This document shows, piece by piece, positions 8,441 through 15,789 of a stretch of 51,671 bases of DNA; the stretch's first letter is position 1, and every line of letters begins with the position of its first letter. Made by a program: the position numbers and the translations under genes. The DNA comes from JBAZKV01 sp964443545 (GTDB taxonomy: Bacteria; Margulisbacteria; WOR-1; JAKLHX01; JBAZKV01): positions 1 to 51,671 of the forward strand of contig CAYUCV010000009.1 of NCBI GenBank assembly GCA_964443545.1. The letters are read 5' to 3'. The notes under the pieces are model-generated. The model was not told the DNA's origin, did no database searches, and saw only the letters and a list, made by a program, of their open reading frames with translations.

Positions 8441-10267
8441 TTATTCCACCGTCACGCTCTTGGCCAGGTTCCTCGGCTGGTCAACATGGCAGTTCATTTT
8501 GACCGCGATGTAGTAGGCAAACAACTGCAGCGGCACTACCGCCACTATGGCAGACAAAGCCTCCGAAGTTTTTGGGATGTATATTATGTCGTCCACATTC
8601 TTCAGGTTAAGGTCTCCCTCGGTCGCAAGGGCTATAACTTTTCCTCCCCTTGCTTTAACCTCTTCTATATTGCCGAGTATCTTGTCGTATCTTCTGCCCG
8701 AAAGCGCCAGCACCACAACAGGCATGTTCTCGTCTATCAGCGCTATAGGGCCGTGCTTCATCTCGGCCGCAGGATAACCTTCGGCATGTATATAGGAGAT
8801 CTCCTTTAGTTTGAGAGCCCCTTCCAAAGCCACGGGAAAACCTTCGCCCCTGCCAAGATAAAGGGCATTTTTGCTGCCACAGTATTTTGCCGCTATTTTT
8901 TCGATGTCCTTTTCAAAAGACAGCACCTTTTCTATTTTATTAGGCAGTTCGTAAAGGGAGTTCAGCCTTCTAAGATATTTTGCCTTGGTTATCTTCCCCC
9001 TTTTTTTGCCCAGAAAAAGCGAGAACAGATAAAGCACCGCTATCTGGGTGGTAAAGGCCTTGGTAGAGGCAACCCCTATTTCCGGACCGGCAACCGTGTG
9101 GATGGTGTAATTGGAGGCTCTGACGACCGAAGAGTCTGCGACATTGCAGACCGAAACCACTGTGGCCCCGCGGGACCTTGCCTCTTCGATGGCTCCAAGT
9201 GTATCTGCTGTTTCGCCCGACTGGCTGATAGCTATTACAAGGGTGTTTTTGCCGACCAACGGGCTTCTGTATCTGAATTCAGCCGCATACTCGACTTCAG
9301 CGGGAAGTTTGACATAATGCTCTATAAAGTACTCCCCTATCAGCGCAGCGTGCCAGGATGTTCCGCAGGCCGTTAGAACGACCCTGTCAAACTTATTGAG
9401 CTGTTTGTCGCTCAGCGGAAAATCCTTGAGACAAATCGAGCCGGTCCTTCTATCGACCAGACTGTCAATAGTATCTATTATCGCCTTGGGCTGCTCGTGG
9501 ATCTCCTTGAGCATAAAATGTGAATACCCGCCCTTTTCGGCAGATACGGGATCCCAGGATATCAGCGTTTTTTTTCTGTCTGATTTTTCTCCGGAAAGGC
9601 GGAATACCTCCACACCCCTGTTCTTTACCAAGGCGATATCCCCATCCTCAAGAGTAATGATCCTTGAGGTGTGCTTAACTATAGCGGGGATGTCGGAAGA
9701 GATAAAATTTTCGCCTTTGCCCAGGCCGATAATAAGAGGGCTTCTCTTTCTTGCGACCACTATCCTGTCCGGCTCATTCTTTGAGACCACAGCTATCGCG
9801 CAGGAGCCTTTTACCTTTTGGACAGCTTTTCTTACGGCCTCAAACAGCCCCTCTGCCAGCTTGTCCTCTATAAGATGCGCAAGGACCTCGGTATCGGTCT
9901 GAGAAATGAATTTGTGCCCCGCTTGCTGCAGGTCTCTTTTCAGCTCTTCAAAGTTCTCGATTATCCCGTTGTGGACAACAGCAAGCCGTCCCTTGCAGTC
10001 GTTGTGAGGATGAGCGTTCTCTTTTGACGGCCTTCCGTGGGTGGCCCATCTGGTGTGCCCTATGGCGCAACGGCCCTTTAAGCTCACATTCGACATGAGC
10101 TTTTCGAGTTCCGCTATCTTGCCAAGGGCCTTGACCGTCTTGAGGCTTTTTGAAGAAGCTACCGCAATGCCAGCCGAGTCGTAACCCCTATATTCAAGCT
10201 TTTTAAGCCCCTCTATGACTATCGGAGCAGCTTCTTTGCTTCCTATGTATCCGAAGATGCCGCACAT
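8441..10267 (-). CDS. glmS: glutamine-fructose-6-phosphate aminotransferase (isomerizing)
   Basis: GlmS converts fructose 6-phosphate and glutamine to glucosamine 6-phosphate, the entry to UDP-GlcNAc for peptidoglycan and the surface glycans coded downstream in this window. The 608 residues match the family length. The protein begins MCGIFGYIG, so Cys2 becomes the N-terminal nucleophile after Met removal; the glutaminase domain covers about 1-240. Two SIS sugar-isomerase domains follow, with SQSGETADT, EGYPAAEMKHGPIALI and the diagnostic C-terminal tail NLAKSVTVE. It sits seven bases after the sugar-binding lipoprotein gene and may be co-transcribed. No glmS ribozyme is visible: the space ahead is filled by the upstream gene. 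Confidence 0.97.
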   Translation of the reverse strand: MCGIFGYIGSKEAAPIVIEGLKKLEYRGYDSAGIAVASSKSLKTVKALGKIAELEKLMSNVSLKGRCAIGHTRWATHGRPSKENAHPHNDCKGRLAVVHNGIIENFEELKRDLQQAGHKFISQTDTEVLAHLIEDKLAEGLFEAVRKAVQKVKGSCAIAVVSKNEPDRIVVARKRSPLIIGLGKGENFISSDIPAIVKHTSRIITLEDGDIALVKNRGVEVFRLSGEKSDRKKTLISWDPVSAEKGGYSHFMLKEIHEQPKAIIDTIDSLVDRRTGSICLKDFPLSDKQLNKFDRVVLTACGTSWHAALIGEYFIEHYVKLPAEVEYAAEFRYRSPLVGKNTLVIAISQSGETADTLGAIEEARSRGATVVSVCNVADSSVVRASNYTIHTVAGPEIGVASTKAFTTQIAVLYLFSLFLGKKRGKITKAKYLRRLNSLYELPNKIEKVLSFEKDIEKIAAKYCGSKNALYLGRGEGFPVALEGALKLKEISYIHAEGYPAAEMKHGPIALIDENMPVVVLALSGRRYDKILGNIEEVKARGGKVIALATEGDLNLKNVDDIIYIPKTSEALSAIVAVVPLQLFAYYIAVKMNCHVDQPRNLAKSVTVE

Positions 10268-10273
10268 CTGGGC

Positions 10274-11644
10274 CTATTTTCTGGAACTCAGGACCTGATT
10301 GATCTCTTTTGCCGCGGCATCCAGGTCCGATTTGATCACTTTTTTGAGGTCCGCATCCCTGGTGACCAGTACATGGTCCCAAAGTATCCCGAGCCTTCTT
10401 ACAAGTATCGGCTCTATTATCCCCCACGAAGAAACACAGGGATAGGTCCTGCCGTAGTTCACGGCTTCTTTAAAGACCTTTCTATAGGGATCGCTGGAAA
10501 AATACGGGTCTTCAAAGGCGGTCTTTACCGACGGCAAAAACCCGGTGGACTTGGCGTAATTGACCTGGCTCTTGTTGCCGGAAAGGAACTTGATCACCTG
10601 CCAGGCGGCCTCTTTGTTCTTTGCAGACTTGAAGATTGCAAGGTTGCTGCCGCCCACAAAGGCAAACCTTCCTTTTGGCCCTGCCGGGTAAGGCGCGATT
10701 GCAAAGTTCCTCGAAGTGATCGAGCCGGCTGTCCCGCCCTGTTCCGCAGGCATGGTAAGTGTTTTTACTTCATAGGGCCCGTCAAAGTACATAGAATAAG
10801 AGCCGTTGTTAAAATTGCTGCTGACCTGAGCGGTATTTAGTTCCAGCGCATCAAGAGGGACCAGGCCTTTTTTGACCAGCCCCACATAATACATCATGCC
10901 GTCCACGGCGGCCTGGGAATTGATAACGGAAGTCTTTCTGTCCTTTGAAAGGAAGTCCCCTCCCGCGCCCCAGATCCAGGGGGATATGTTGTGGATGACA
11001 TTCCAGTCGTTCTTTCCGGGTATACCGAGCGGAACGACTTTGATGCCGTCTATTTCTATGTCCGACTCCTTTATCTTTTTGAGCGTGTTCTCAAAGCTTG
11101 TCCACTCCGCAAGATCGCCTGCCGGGACCCCGGCTTTTTTGAGGACATCTGCCCTGTAATAGAGGGCTCTGCAGTCAACGAACCATGGGATTGAAGTGAC
11201 GGCTTTGCCGCCTTCAAGTCCCGACGAGACCCATGCCACCGGCAAAAACGCGGCCTCTCCTCCTATTTCAGATACCTTATCGCTGAGGTCAACAAGGGCG
11301 CCCATTGCAGAGATGGCCCCTACCCAGGTGCTGCCCAGCTGCACTATGTCGGGAGTATCGCCGGAAGTGGCGGCAGTGGTTATCTTGGTCCAGGCAGAAC
11401 CCCAGTCAACGGAGGTGATCTTCACTTTTATTCCGGGGTTTTCTTTTTCGAACTCCGCCAGCACCGCTTCTATGTCCCTTACCGGCTCAAGACTGTTTGG
11501 CATTACCCACATCTGCACCACGGTTTTTCCGGCATCTGACCCTCCGGCGGGGGCCGGAGCGCTTTTCCCGGAAGTTCCGCCTCCGCAGCCAAAACCCAGC
11601 ATAGAAACAGCAAGCAAAACAGCTGCCAATTTGAGAGATCTCAT
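10274..11644 (-). CDS. ABC transporter sugar-binding lipoprotein
   Basis: The product is an extracytoplasmic solute-binding protein of the family-1 sugar type (about 456 residues). An N-terminal signal, MRSLKLAAVLLAVSMLGFGC, ends in a lipobox-like Cys, followed by a Gly/Ser/Ala-rich linker. The mature part has typical features: VVQMWVMPNS, DIEAVLAEFEKENPGIKV, DTPDIVQLGSTW and SNLAIFKSAKNKEAAWQVIKFL. I chose ATG at 11644 because it gives the clean signal peptide and is preceded by AAGGGA seven bases away; a longer frame from 11686 has neither. Permease and ATPase genes are not next to it, so its transporter partners must lie elsewhere. A minus-strand terminator-like hairpin at 11729-11752 lies upstream. 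Confidence 0.88.
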   Translation of the reverse strand: MRSLKLAAVLLAVSMLGFGCGGGTSGKSAPAPAGGSDAGKTVVQMWVMPNSLEPVRDIEAVLAEFEKENPGIKVKITSVDWGSAWTKITTAATSGDTPDIVQLGSTWVGAISAMGALVDLSDKVSEIGGEAAFLPVAWVSSGLEGGKAVTSIPWFVDCRALYYRADVLKKAGVPAGDLAEWTSFENTLKKIKESDIEIDGIKVVPLGIPGKNDWNVIHNISPWIWGAGGDFLSKDRKTSVINSQAAVDGMMYYVGLVKKGLVPLDALELNTAQVSSNFNNGSYSMYFDGPYEVKTLTMPAEQGGTAGSITSRNFAIAPYPAGPKGRFAFVGGSNLAIFKSAKNKEAAWQVIKFLSGNKSQVNYAKSTGFLPSVKTAFEDPYFSSDPYRKVFKEAVNYGRTYPCVSSWGIIEPILVRRLGILWDHVLVTRDADLKKVIKSDLDAAAKEINQVLSSRK

Positions 11645-11728
11645 TGCAACATCCCTTTCTATATACCTGAATATCTTAATTATCAATACAAAGATAACAT
11701 ATTTACGGCACCGTGTAAATTGCCGCTG

Positions 11729-11752
11729 AAAAAAAGCGCTGAAGGCGCCTTG
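11729..11752 (-). terminator. terminator-like hairpin on minus strand
   Basis: Read on the minus strand the sequence is AAGGCGC, loop CTTCA, GCGCTTT, then a run of T (11735 down to 11729). It lies about 85 bases upstream of the lipoprotein start, so it could attenuate that gene or stop antisense reading out of the structured-RNA region. It overlaps the -35 box of the plus-strand promoter at 11750. Confidence 0.5.
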
Positions 11753-11778
11753 ACATCGGTTTTTTGTACTGATAAATT
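11750..11778 (+). promoter_or_regulatory. promoter of the structured RNA
   Basis: A perfect TTGACA (11750-11755) is followed 17 bases later by TAAATT (11773-11778). Transcription should start near 11785. The next protein gene is 300 bases away and a hairpin with a T-run lies in between, so the first product would be an untranslated RNA. Confidence 0.6.
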
Positions 11779-11784
11779 GTTATC

Positions 11785-12046
11785 TACAGGCGATGAAGGG
11801 GTGCAACTCCCCGGAGCTTTCTTGAGATATTTGCGGAAAGTTTTTCGGGTTGCCTGCGGTACGCTCGGATGCCACGGACTTTGTCCATCGGCATCCCTCC
11901 TAGGCTACGGCGACAAACCCGGATAAATGGACCGCGGAGTCTTAGAGAACGCATGTTGCGCGTTAGTCGACTAATGCCTCAAATTCCCGGCGACAACATA
12001 CATGGGAATGTCGCCCTTGTGTGTGTGGGAAGATGAGGCATTTTTT
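11785..12046 (+). ncRNA. unassigned structured RNA or leader, about 260 nt
   Basis: No reading frame of note occupies this stretch, but it is dense in base-pairing. Helices I can trace: GGGG/CCCC near 11798-11812; CTTTC/GAAAG around 11817-11840; GGGTT/AACCC enclosing GCCTG/TAGGC, then GGATGCC/GGCATCC and GGAC/GTCC with loop TTT (11848-11920); AACGC/GCGTT; the palindrome TTAGTCGACTAA (11963-11974); and AATGCCTC/GAGGCATT closing the 3' end before TTTTTT. CGGCGACAA occurs twice (11908-11916 and 11988-11996), and both copies can pair with TGTCGCC at 12009-12015. It has its own promoter and ends just before a sulfur-carrier operon, so it is either an independent small RNA or a regulatory leader. 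I could not match it to tmRNA, RNase P, SRP, SAM, TPP, cobalamin or lysine elements. Confidence 0.55.
11973..12046 (+). terminator. 3' hairpin with T-run ending the structured RNA
   Basis: AATGCCTC (11973-11980) pairs with GAGGCATT (12035-12042) and is followed by TTTTTT (12041-12046). Inside, GGCGACA/TGTCGCC can form, or alternatively ATTCCC (11983-11988) can pair with GGGAAT (12004-12009); the two inner helices overlap and interleave. The long interrupted loop is unusual for a simple intrinsic terminator. Confidence 0.55.
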
Positions 12047-12077
12047 ATGGTCGCTAATTAGGCCGACCCCGTTGGTG

Positions 12078-12083
12078 TATAAT
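12078..12083 (+). promoter_or_regulatory. TATAAT -10 box of leaderless sulfur-carrier gene
   Basis: A perfect TATAAT ends nine bases before the ATG at 12093. With a normal start distance the mRNA would begin at or within a few bases of the start codon, and no Shine-Dalgarno sequence is present. No strong -35 box is seen. Confidence 0.55.
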
Positions 12084-12092
12084 TTGTTCCAT

Positions 12093-12293
12093 ATGAAGGT
12101 CACAATTAACGGCAGACAAGAAACGCTGGAGGGGGAAATGACCCTGTCTAAACTTCTTGCAATAAAGAATATAAGGCCGGAGATCGTGGCAGTAGAACGC
12201 AACAGGGACATCGTCGATAAGGCTCTCTATAAAGACACCGTTGTCAAAGAAAATGACATCCTTGAGATCCTTCATTTCATAGGCGGCGGCTAA
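12093..12293 (+). CDS. ThiS/MoaD-like sulfur carrier protein ending in GGG
   Basis: A 66-residue ubiquitin-fold sulfur carrier. It starts MKVTINGRQETLEG, has the typical ThiS layout (TLSKLLAIKNI, VAVERNRDIV, VVKENDILEILHFIGGG) and ends in exposed glycines. Such C-termini are adenylated by an E1-like enzyme and turned into a thiocarboxylate that donates sulfide. The partner E1 gene follows with a TAATG overlap. Thiazole or molybdopterin synthesis is possible, but the downstream genes are for methionine and cysteine, which points to a HcyS- or CysO-type role. A longer frame from 12021 exists, but its extra N-terminus overlaps the terminator and lacks family similarity; ATG at 12093 is preferred although it has no ribosome-binding site. 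Confidence 0.85.
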   Translation: MKVTINGRQETLEGEMTLSKLLAIKNIRPEIVAVERNRDIVDKALYKDTVVKENDILEILHFIGGG

Positions 12294-13033
12294 TGCTTTC
12301 TAAAGAAGAAAAAGAAAGATATTCCAGACAGCTGATCCTCAAAGAGATCGGCCCTTTTGGCCAGAAAAAACTCAAAAACGGAAAAGTCCTTGTTATCGGC
12401 GCCGGCGGCCTCGGAAGCCCCGCCATCCTTGAGCTGGCCGCCGCGGGGATAGGGACCTTAGGGATCGCGGATTTTGATACCGTTGAGCTCAGCAATTTGA
12501 ACCGGCAATTTCTGCATAACACTAATGACATCGGCAAACCAAAAGTACTTTCTGCAAAAGAAAAGATCGGACTTCTTGATCCCGGGATAAAGGTCATAAA
12601 ACACGGGGAAAGAATAGAAAAGAATAACATAATGGGCATTATTGCCGGCTATGACATTGTTCTGGACTGCAGCGATAACTTTGAAACCAAATATTTGATC
12701 AACGATACTTGTATAAGACTTAGAAAAACCTTTGTCCACGGGGCTGTAAGCCGCTTTACGGGGCAGCTGTTCACGGTAAAGAACGGAACGGGCCCTTGTT
12801 TGAGATGTGTTTTTAGGGAGCCTCCGCCTAAAGAAGTTGAGTTCACCTGCCACGGAATGGGTATTCTTGGCTCGGTTGCCGCAGTGATCGGAAGTTTGCA
12901 GGCAACTGAAGCGATAAAATGCCTTCTGGAAAAAGGAGATCTGCTTACAGGCCGGCTTATTATTGTTGAGGCTCTTGATATGCAGGTGAGAACAGTAGCT
13001 TTCAAAAAAGACCCTGCCTGCACTTGCAAATAA
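12293..13033 (+). CDS. MoeB/ThiF/HesA-family E1-like adenylyltransferase
   Basis: This 246-residue enzyme should adenylate the C-terminal glycine of the sulfur carrier encoded just before it. The family start RYSRQLILKEIGPFGQKKL, the nucleotide loop VIGAGGLGSP, DFDTVELSNLNRQFLH, DCSDNFETKYLIND and GSLQATEAIK are all visible. A zinc-binding Cys pair CLRC is present near residue 165; the C-terminal pair is CTC in DPACTCK, closer than the usual CxxC. No rhodanese domain is fused, so sulfur must come from another protein. Overlap by TAATG with the carrier gene suggests translational coupling. MoeB, ThiF and HcyF cannot be separated by sequence reading alone; context favours the sulfur amino acid role. 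Confidence 0.88.
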   Translation: MLSKEEKERYSRQLILKEIGPFGQKKLKNGKVLVIGAGGLGSPAILELAAAGIGTLGIADFDTVELSNLNRQFLHNTNDIGKPKVLSAKEKIGLLDPGIKVIKHGERIEKNNIMGIIAGYDIVLDCSDNFETKYLINDTCIRLRKTFVHGAVSRFTGQLFTVKNGTGPCLRCVFREPPPKEVEFTCHGMGILGSVAAVIGSLQATEAIKCLLEKGDLLTGRLIIVEALDMQVRTVAFKKDPACTCK

Positions 13034-13044
13034 CCATCCTCCAA

Positions 13045-13073
13045 TTGACAGATAATATATAGTATAATATACT
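13045..13073 (+). promoter_or_regulatory. promoter with palindromic operator for the Rrf2 gene
   Basis: TTGACA (13045-13050), 17 bases, then TATACT (13068-13073). The inverted repeat AGTATA-A-TATACT (13061-13073) covers the -10 box. A self-repressing Rrf2 regulator would be expected to bind such a site; binding is inferred. Confidence 0.6.
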
Positions 13074-13103
13074 CTACTATATTGATAGACATACTGGAGT
13101 ATT

Positions 13104-13541
13104 ATGAAACTTTCAACTAAAGGTCGATATGGAACCAGGATCATGCTTGACTTGGCCATACATGAAGGAAAAGGCCCGGTTTTGCTTAGAGAACTGTCCG
13201 AAAGACAAAAGATCTCTCAAAAATATCTTTGGCAGCTGATCCCTCCTTTAAAGAACGCCGGTCTAATTACATCCACAAGGGGCTCAAAAGGAGGCTATAG
13301 ACTGGCAAAGCACCCGAAAGAGATAAATCTTTTCGAGATCCTGTCGGCGCTTGAAGGCCCGCTGGGCTTTGTGGCTTGCGTTGAGGATCCCTTAACATGC
13401 AAGAGGAACAGGGATTGCGTGACACGGGATATCTGGATAGAGCTTTCGCAGAAGATGGCAAATATGATGTGTTCCATAACACTATGGAACATACTACAAA
13501 AACATAAAGACCGAAATAAAATCAACGACTACATTATCTAA
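13104..13541 (+). CDS. Rrf2-family (IscR-like) transcription regulator
   Basis: A 145-residue Rrf2 protein with the N-terminal winged helix starting MKLSTKGRYGTRIMLDLA, the recognition region SQKYLWQLIPPLKNAGLI and the wing RGSKGGYRLA. Three cysteines at 92, 99 and 105 sit where IscR and NsrR bind an Fe-S cluster, although the first spacing is one residue longer than in IscR. CymR of Bacillus, the Rrf2 cysteine regulator, lacks such a triad, so this protein may sense Fe-S or redox status while controlling sulfur genes. GGAG lies four bases before ATG. It follows the sulfur-carrier pair and directly precedes metY; the promoter palindrome suggests autoregulation. Confidence 0.92.
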   Translation: MKLSTKGRYGTRIMLDLAIHEGKGPVLLRELSERQKISQKYLWQLIPPLKNAGLITSTRGSKGGYRLAKHPKEINLFEILSALEGPLGFVACVEDPLTCKRNRDCVTRDIWIELSQKMANMMCSITLWNILQKHKDRNKINDYII

Positions 13542-13555
13542 AAAGGAGAATGAAA

Positions 13556-14839
13556 ATGACCAGAAAATACAGGCCCGAAACGATCGCGCTGCATGCAGGC
13601 CAGGTCCCCGACCCTTCCACGGGCTCAAGGGCGGTGCCTATATACCAAACCACATCCTATCAATTCAAGGACACCGACCACGCGGCAAATCTTTTTGCAC
13701 TCAAGGAGTTCGGCAACATATATACGCGGCTGATGAACCCGACCACGGATGTGCTGGAAAAAAGGATTGCGGAACTTGACGGCGGCGCCGGAGCTCTTGC
13801 TGTCGCGAGCGGACAGTCGGCCATCTCGCTGGCGCTTTTGAACATTGCAAAAAGCGGGGACGAGATAGTGTCCGCCGACAATCTATACGGCGGGACTTAC
13901 ACCCTGTTCCACTACACGCTGCCCAGGTTCGGCATTAATGTAAAATTTGCTTCCTCTGACGATATCAATTCCTTCAAGAAGCTCATCACGCCAAAGACAA
14001 AGGCTATATATGCCGAATCCATAGGGAACCCCAAGCTCAATGTTTCTGATATCGAAGCCATTTCCGCTCTGGCGCATGGCAACGGCATACCTCTGGTCCT
14101 GGACAATACTGTGTCGCCCTACATACTTAAACCCTTTGACTGGGGTGCCGATGTCATAGTATATTCCGCCACCAAGTTCATAGGCGGGCACGGGACATCT
14201 TTAGGCGGGCTCATTGTTGACAGCGGAAAATTTGACTGGACGGCGGGCAAATTCCCGCTGATAGCGGACCCGGACCCCAGTTATCACGGGACCAAGTTCG
14301 TTGAGGCTCTTAAGCCCATCGGCAACATAGCCTACATAATCAAGGCCAGGGTGACCCTTTTGCGGGACCTGGGCGCCGCCATATCACCGTTCAATTCCTT
14401 TCTGCTGCTGCAGGGGCTGGAAACACTTCATCTTAGGATGGCAAGACACTGTAGCAACGCCCTGGCCGTTGCAGAGTTCTTGAAGTCCCACCCCAGGGTA
14501 TCGTGGGTCAATTATCCCGGCCTTAGCGACAGCCCGGAGAACAAAAAGGCTAAGAAATATCTGCCGGAGGGAGCCGGCGCCATTATCGGGTTCGGGATAA
14601 AAGGCGGCATCAAGGAAGGCAAGAAGTTCATTGAATCGCTTGAACTTATATCCCATCTTGCGAATGTGGGGGATGCAAAAACGCTTGCAATACATCCGGC
14701 CACGACCACCCATCAGCAGCTTTCGGAAGAAGAGCAGCTTGCCACCGGCGTAACAGCGGACTTCATAAGATTGTCCATAGGGATAGAGCATGTCGACGAC
14801 ATTATAGAAGACATTGACCACGCCTTAAAGAAAACATAG
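13556..14839 (+). CDS. metY: O-acetylhomoserine sulfhydrylase, PLP enzyme
   Basis: MetY replaces the acetyl group of O-acetylhomoserine with sulfide to give homocysteine. The 427 residues carry the Cys/Met-metabolism PLP fold: YQTTSYQFKDTDHAANLFAL, YTRLMNPTTDVLEKRIAELDGG, ASGQSAI, DNTVSPYILKP, the PLP lysine (residue 207 from this start) in YSATKFIGGHGTSLGG, and IHPATTTHQQLSEEEQ near the C-terminus. Two in-frame ATGs lie at 13550 and 13556; the second has good spacing from AAGGAG. Free sulfide is the usual donor, but in Wolinella succinogenes a carrier-protein thiocarboxylate (HcyS) feeds MetY, and the carrier/E1 pair sits two genes upstream here. The start of the cluster is controlled by the Rrf2 gene's promoter region. 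Confidence 0.95.
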   Translation: MTRKYRPETIALHAGQVPDPSTGSRAVPIYQTTSYQFKDTDHAANLFALKEFGNIYTRLMNPTTDVLEKRIAELDGGAGALAVASGQSAISLALLNIAKSGDEIVSADNLYGGTYTLFHYTLPRFGINVKFASSDDINSFKKLITPKTKAIYAESIGNPKLNVSDIEAISALAHGNGIPLVLDNTVSPYILKPFDWGADVIVYSATKFIGGHGTSLGGLIVDSGKFDWTAGKFPLIADPDPSYHGTKFVEALKPIGNIAYIIKARVTLLRDLGAAISPFNSFLLLQGLETLHLRMARHCSNALAVAEFLKSHPRVSWVNYPGLSDSPENKKAKKYLPEGAGAIIGFGIKGGIKEGKKFIESLELISHLANVGDAKTLAIHPATTTHQQLSEEEQLATGVTADFIRLSIGIEHVDDIIEDIDHALKKT

Positions 14840-14853
14840 TAAGGAGAAATGAA

Positions 14854-15789
14854 ATGGGAAGGATATTTGAGGACATAACAAAGACCTCCGGAAGAACCCC
14901 CCTGGTCAAGATCAACGCCCTGGCAAAAGACCTGGGAGCAGAGGTGCTGGCAAAACTGGAATTCTTTAATCCGATGTCCAGCGTAAAGGACAGGATAGGG
15001 ATAGCAATGATAGAGGCCGGGGAAGAGAGCGGGGAGCTGAAAAAAGGGGCCTCGATAATTGAGCCCACCAGCGGCAACACCGGGATAGCGCTTGCGTTTG
15101 CGTGCGCGGCAAAAGGCTATAAGCTGATACTGACGATGCCCGAGACCATGAGCATCGAAAGGCGCCAGCTTCTTAAGATATTCGGGGCCCAGATAGTGCT
15201 TACGGAGGGGCCAAAGGGCATGAAAGGCGCCGTAGAAAAGGCCGAAGAGCTGCACAGGCAAACCCCGGGCAGTTTTATGCCGCAGCAGTTCAACAACCCC
15301 GCCAACCCGCAGACACACAAAAAGACGACTGCTCTTGAGATATGGGATGATACCGGAGGAAAAATAGACGTGCTTATAGCCGGGATCGGGACAGGAGGAA
15401 CTATCACCGGGGCCGGGGAGGTCTTGAAGCAGAAGAATCCCGGCTTAAAAATAATCGCTGTTGAACCGGAGGATTCGCCGGTGCTTTCCGGCGGAAAGCC
15501 GGGACCGCACAAGATACAGGGCATAGGAGCGGGTTTTGTACCCAAGGTGCTGGACATATCGCTTATTGATGAGATAATAAAAGTGTCTAACGACAATGCG
15601 GGAAGAACGGCCAGAGAACTAGCCAGAAGCGAGGGCATCTTTGCCGGGATCTCTTCGGGCGCTGCCATGTGGGCGGCGCTTGAGGCAGCAAAAAGACCGG
15701 AACTGAAGGGAAAGAGAATGGTCGTGATCCTTCCTGACACGGGAGAAAGATATCTGTCCACCTGGCTTTTTCAGGAGTACCTGGGATGA
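14854..15789 (+). CDS. cysK: cysteine synthase (O-acetylserine sulfhydrylase)
   Basis: A 311-residue beta-family PLP enzyme making cysteine from O-acetylserine and sulfide. It shows GRTPLVKIN, the PLP lysine Lys45 in SSVKDRIG, the EPTSGNTGIALA loop, the phosphate-binding GIGTGGTITG and the C-terminal SSGAAMWAA. The length fits CysK. AAGGAG lies eight bases before ATG. It follows metY by 14 bases and its stop overlaps the start of metX (ATGA), so the sulfur enzymes are likely made together. CysM-type enzymes that use a thiocarboxylated carrier exist (mycobacterial CysM with CysO), so sulfur supply by the upstream carrier is possible here too; I cannot distinguish this from ordinary sulfide use. 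Confidence 0.93.
   Translation: MGRIFEDITKTSGRTPLVKINALAKDLGAEVLAKLEFFNPMSSVKDRIGIAMIEAGEESGELKKGASIIEPTSGNTGIALAFACAAKGYKLILTMPETMSIERRQLLKIFGAQIVLTEGPKGMKGAVEKAEELHRQTPGSFMPQQFNNPANPQTHKKTTALEIWDDTGGKIDVLIAGIGTGGTITGAGEVLKQKNPGLKIIAVEPEDSPVLSGGKPGPHKIQGIGAGFVPKVLDISLIDEIIKVSNDNAGRTARELARSEGIFAGISSGAAMWAALEAAKRPELKGKRMVVILPDTGERYLSTWLFQEYLG

Noticed and set aside
11983..12015. H-type pseudoknot from ATTCCC/GGGAAT and GGCGAC/GTCGCC
   Set aside because: The arms interleave correctly, but there are no bases left to cross the grooves, so the two stems are more likely alternatives than simultaneous.
11785..12046. T-box or TPP riboswitch
   Set aside because: TGGACCGCGG at 11928-11937 recalls the T-box core and GGATAAATGG recalls part of the TPP element, but the T-box core lacks one base, no specifier stem is visible, and the TPP CTGAGA motif is absent.
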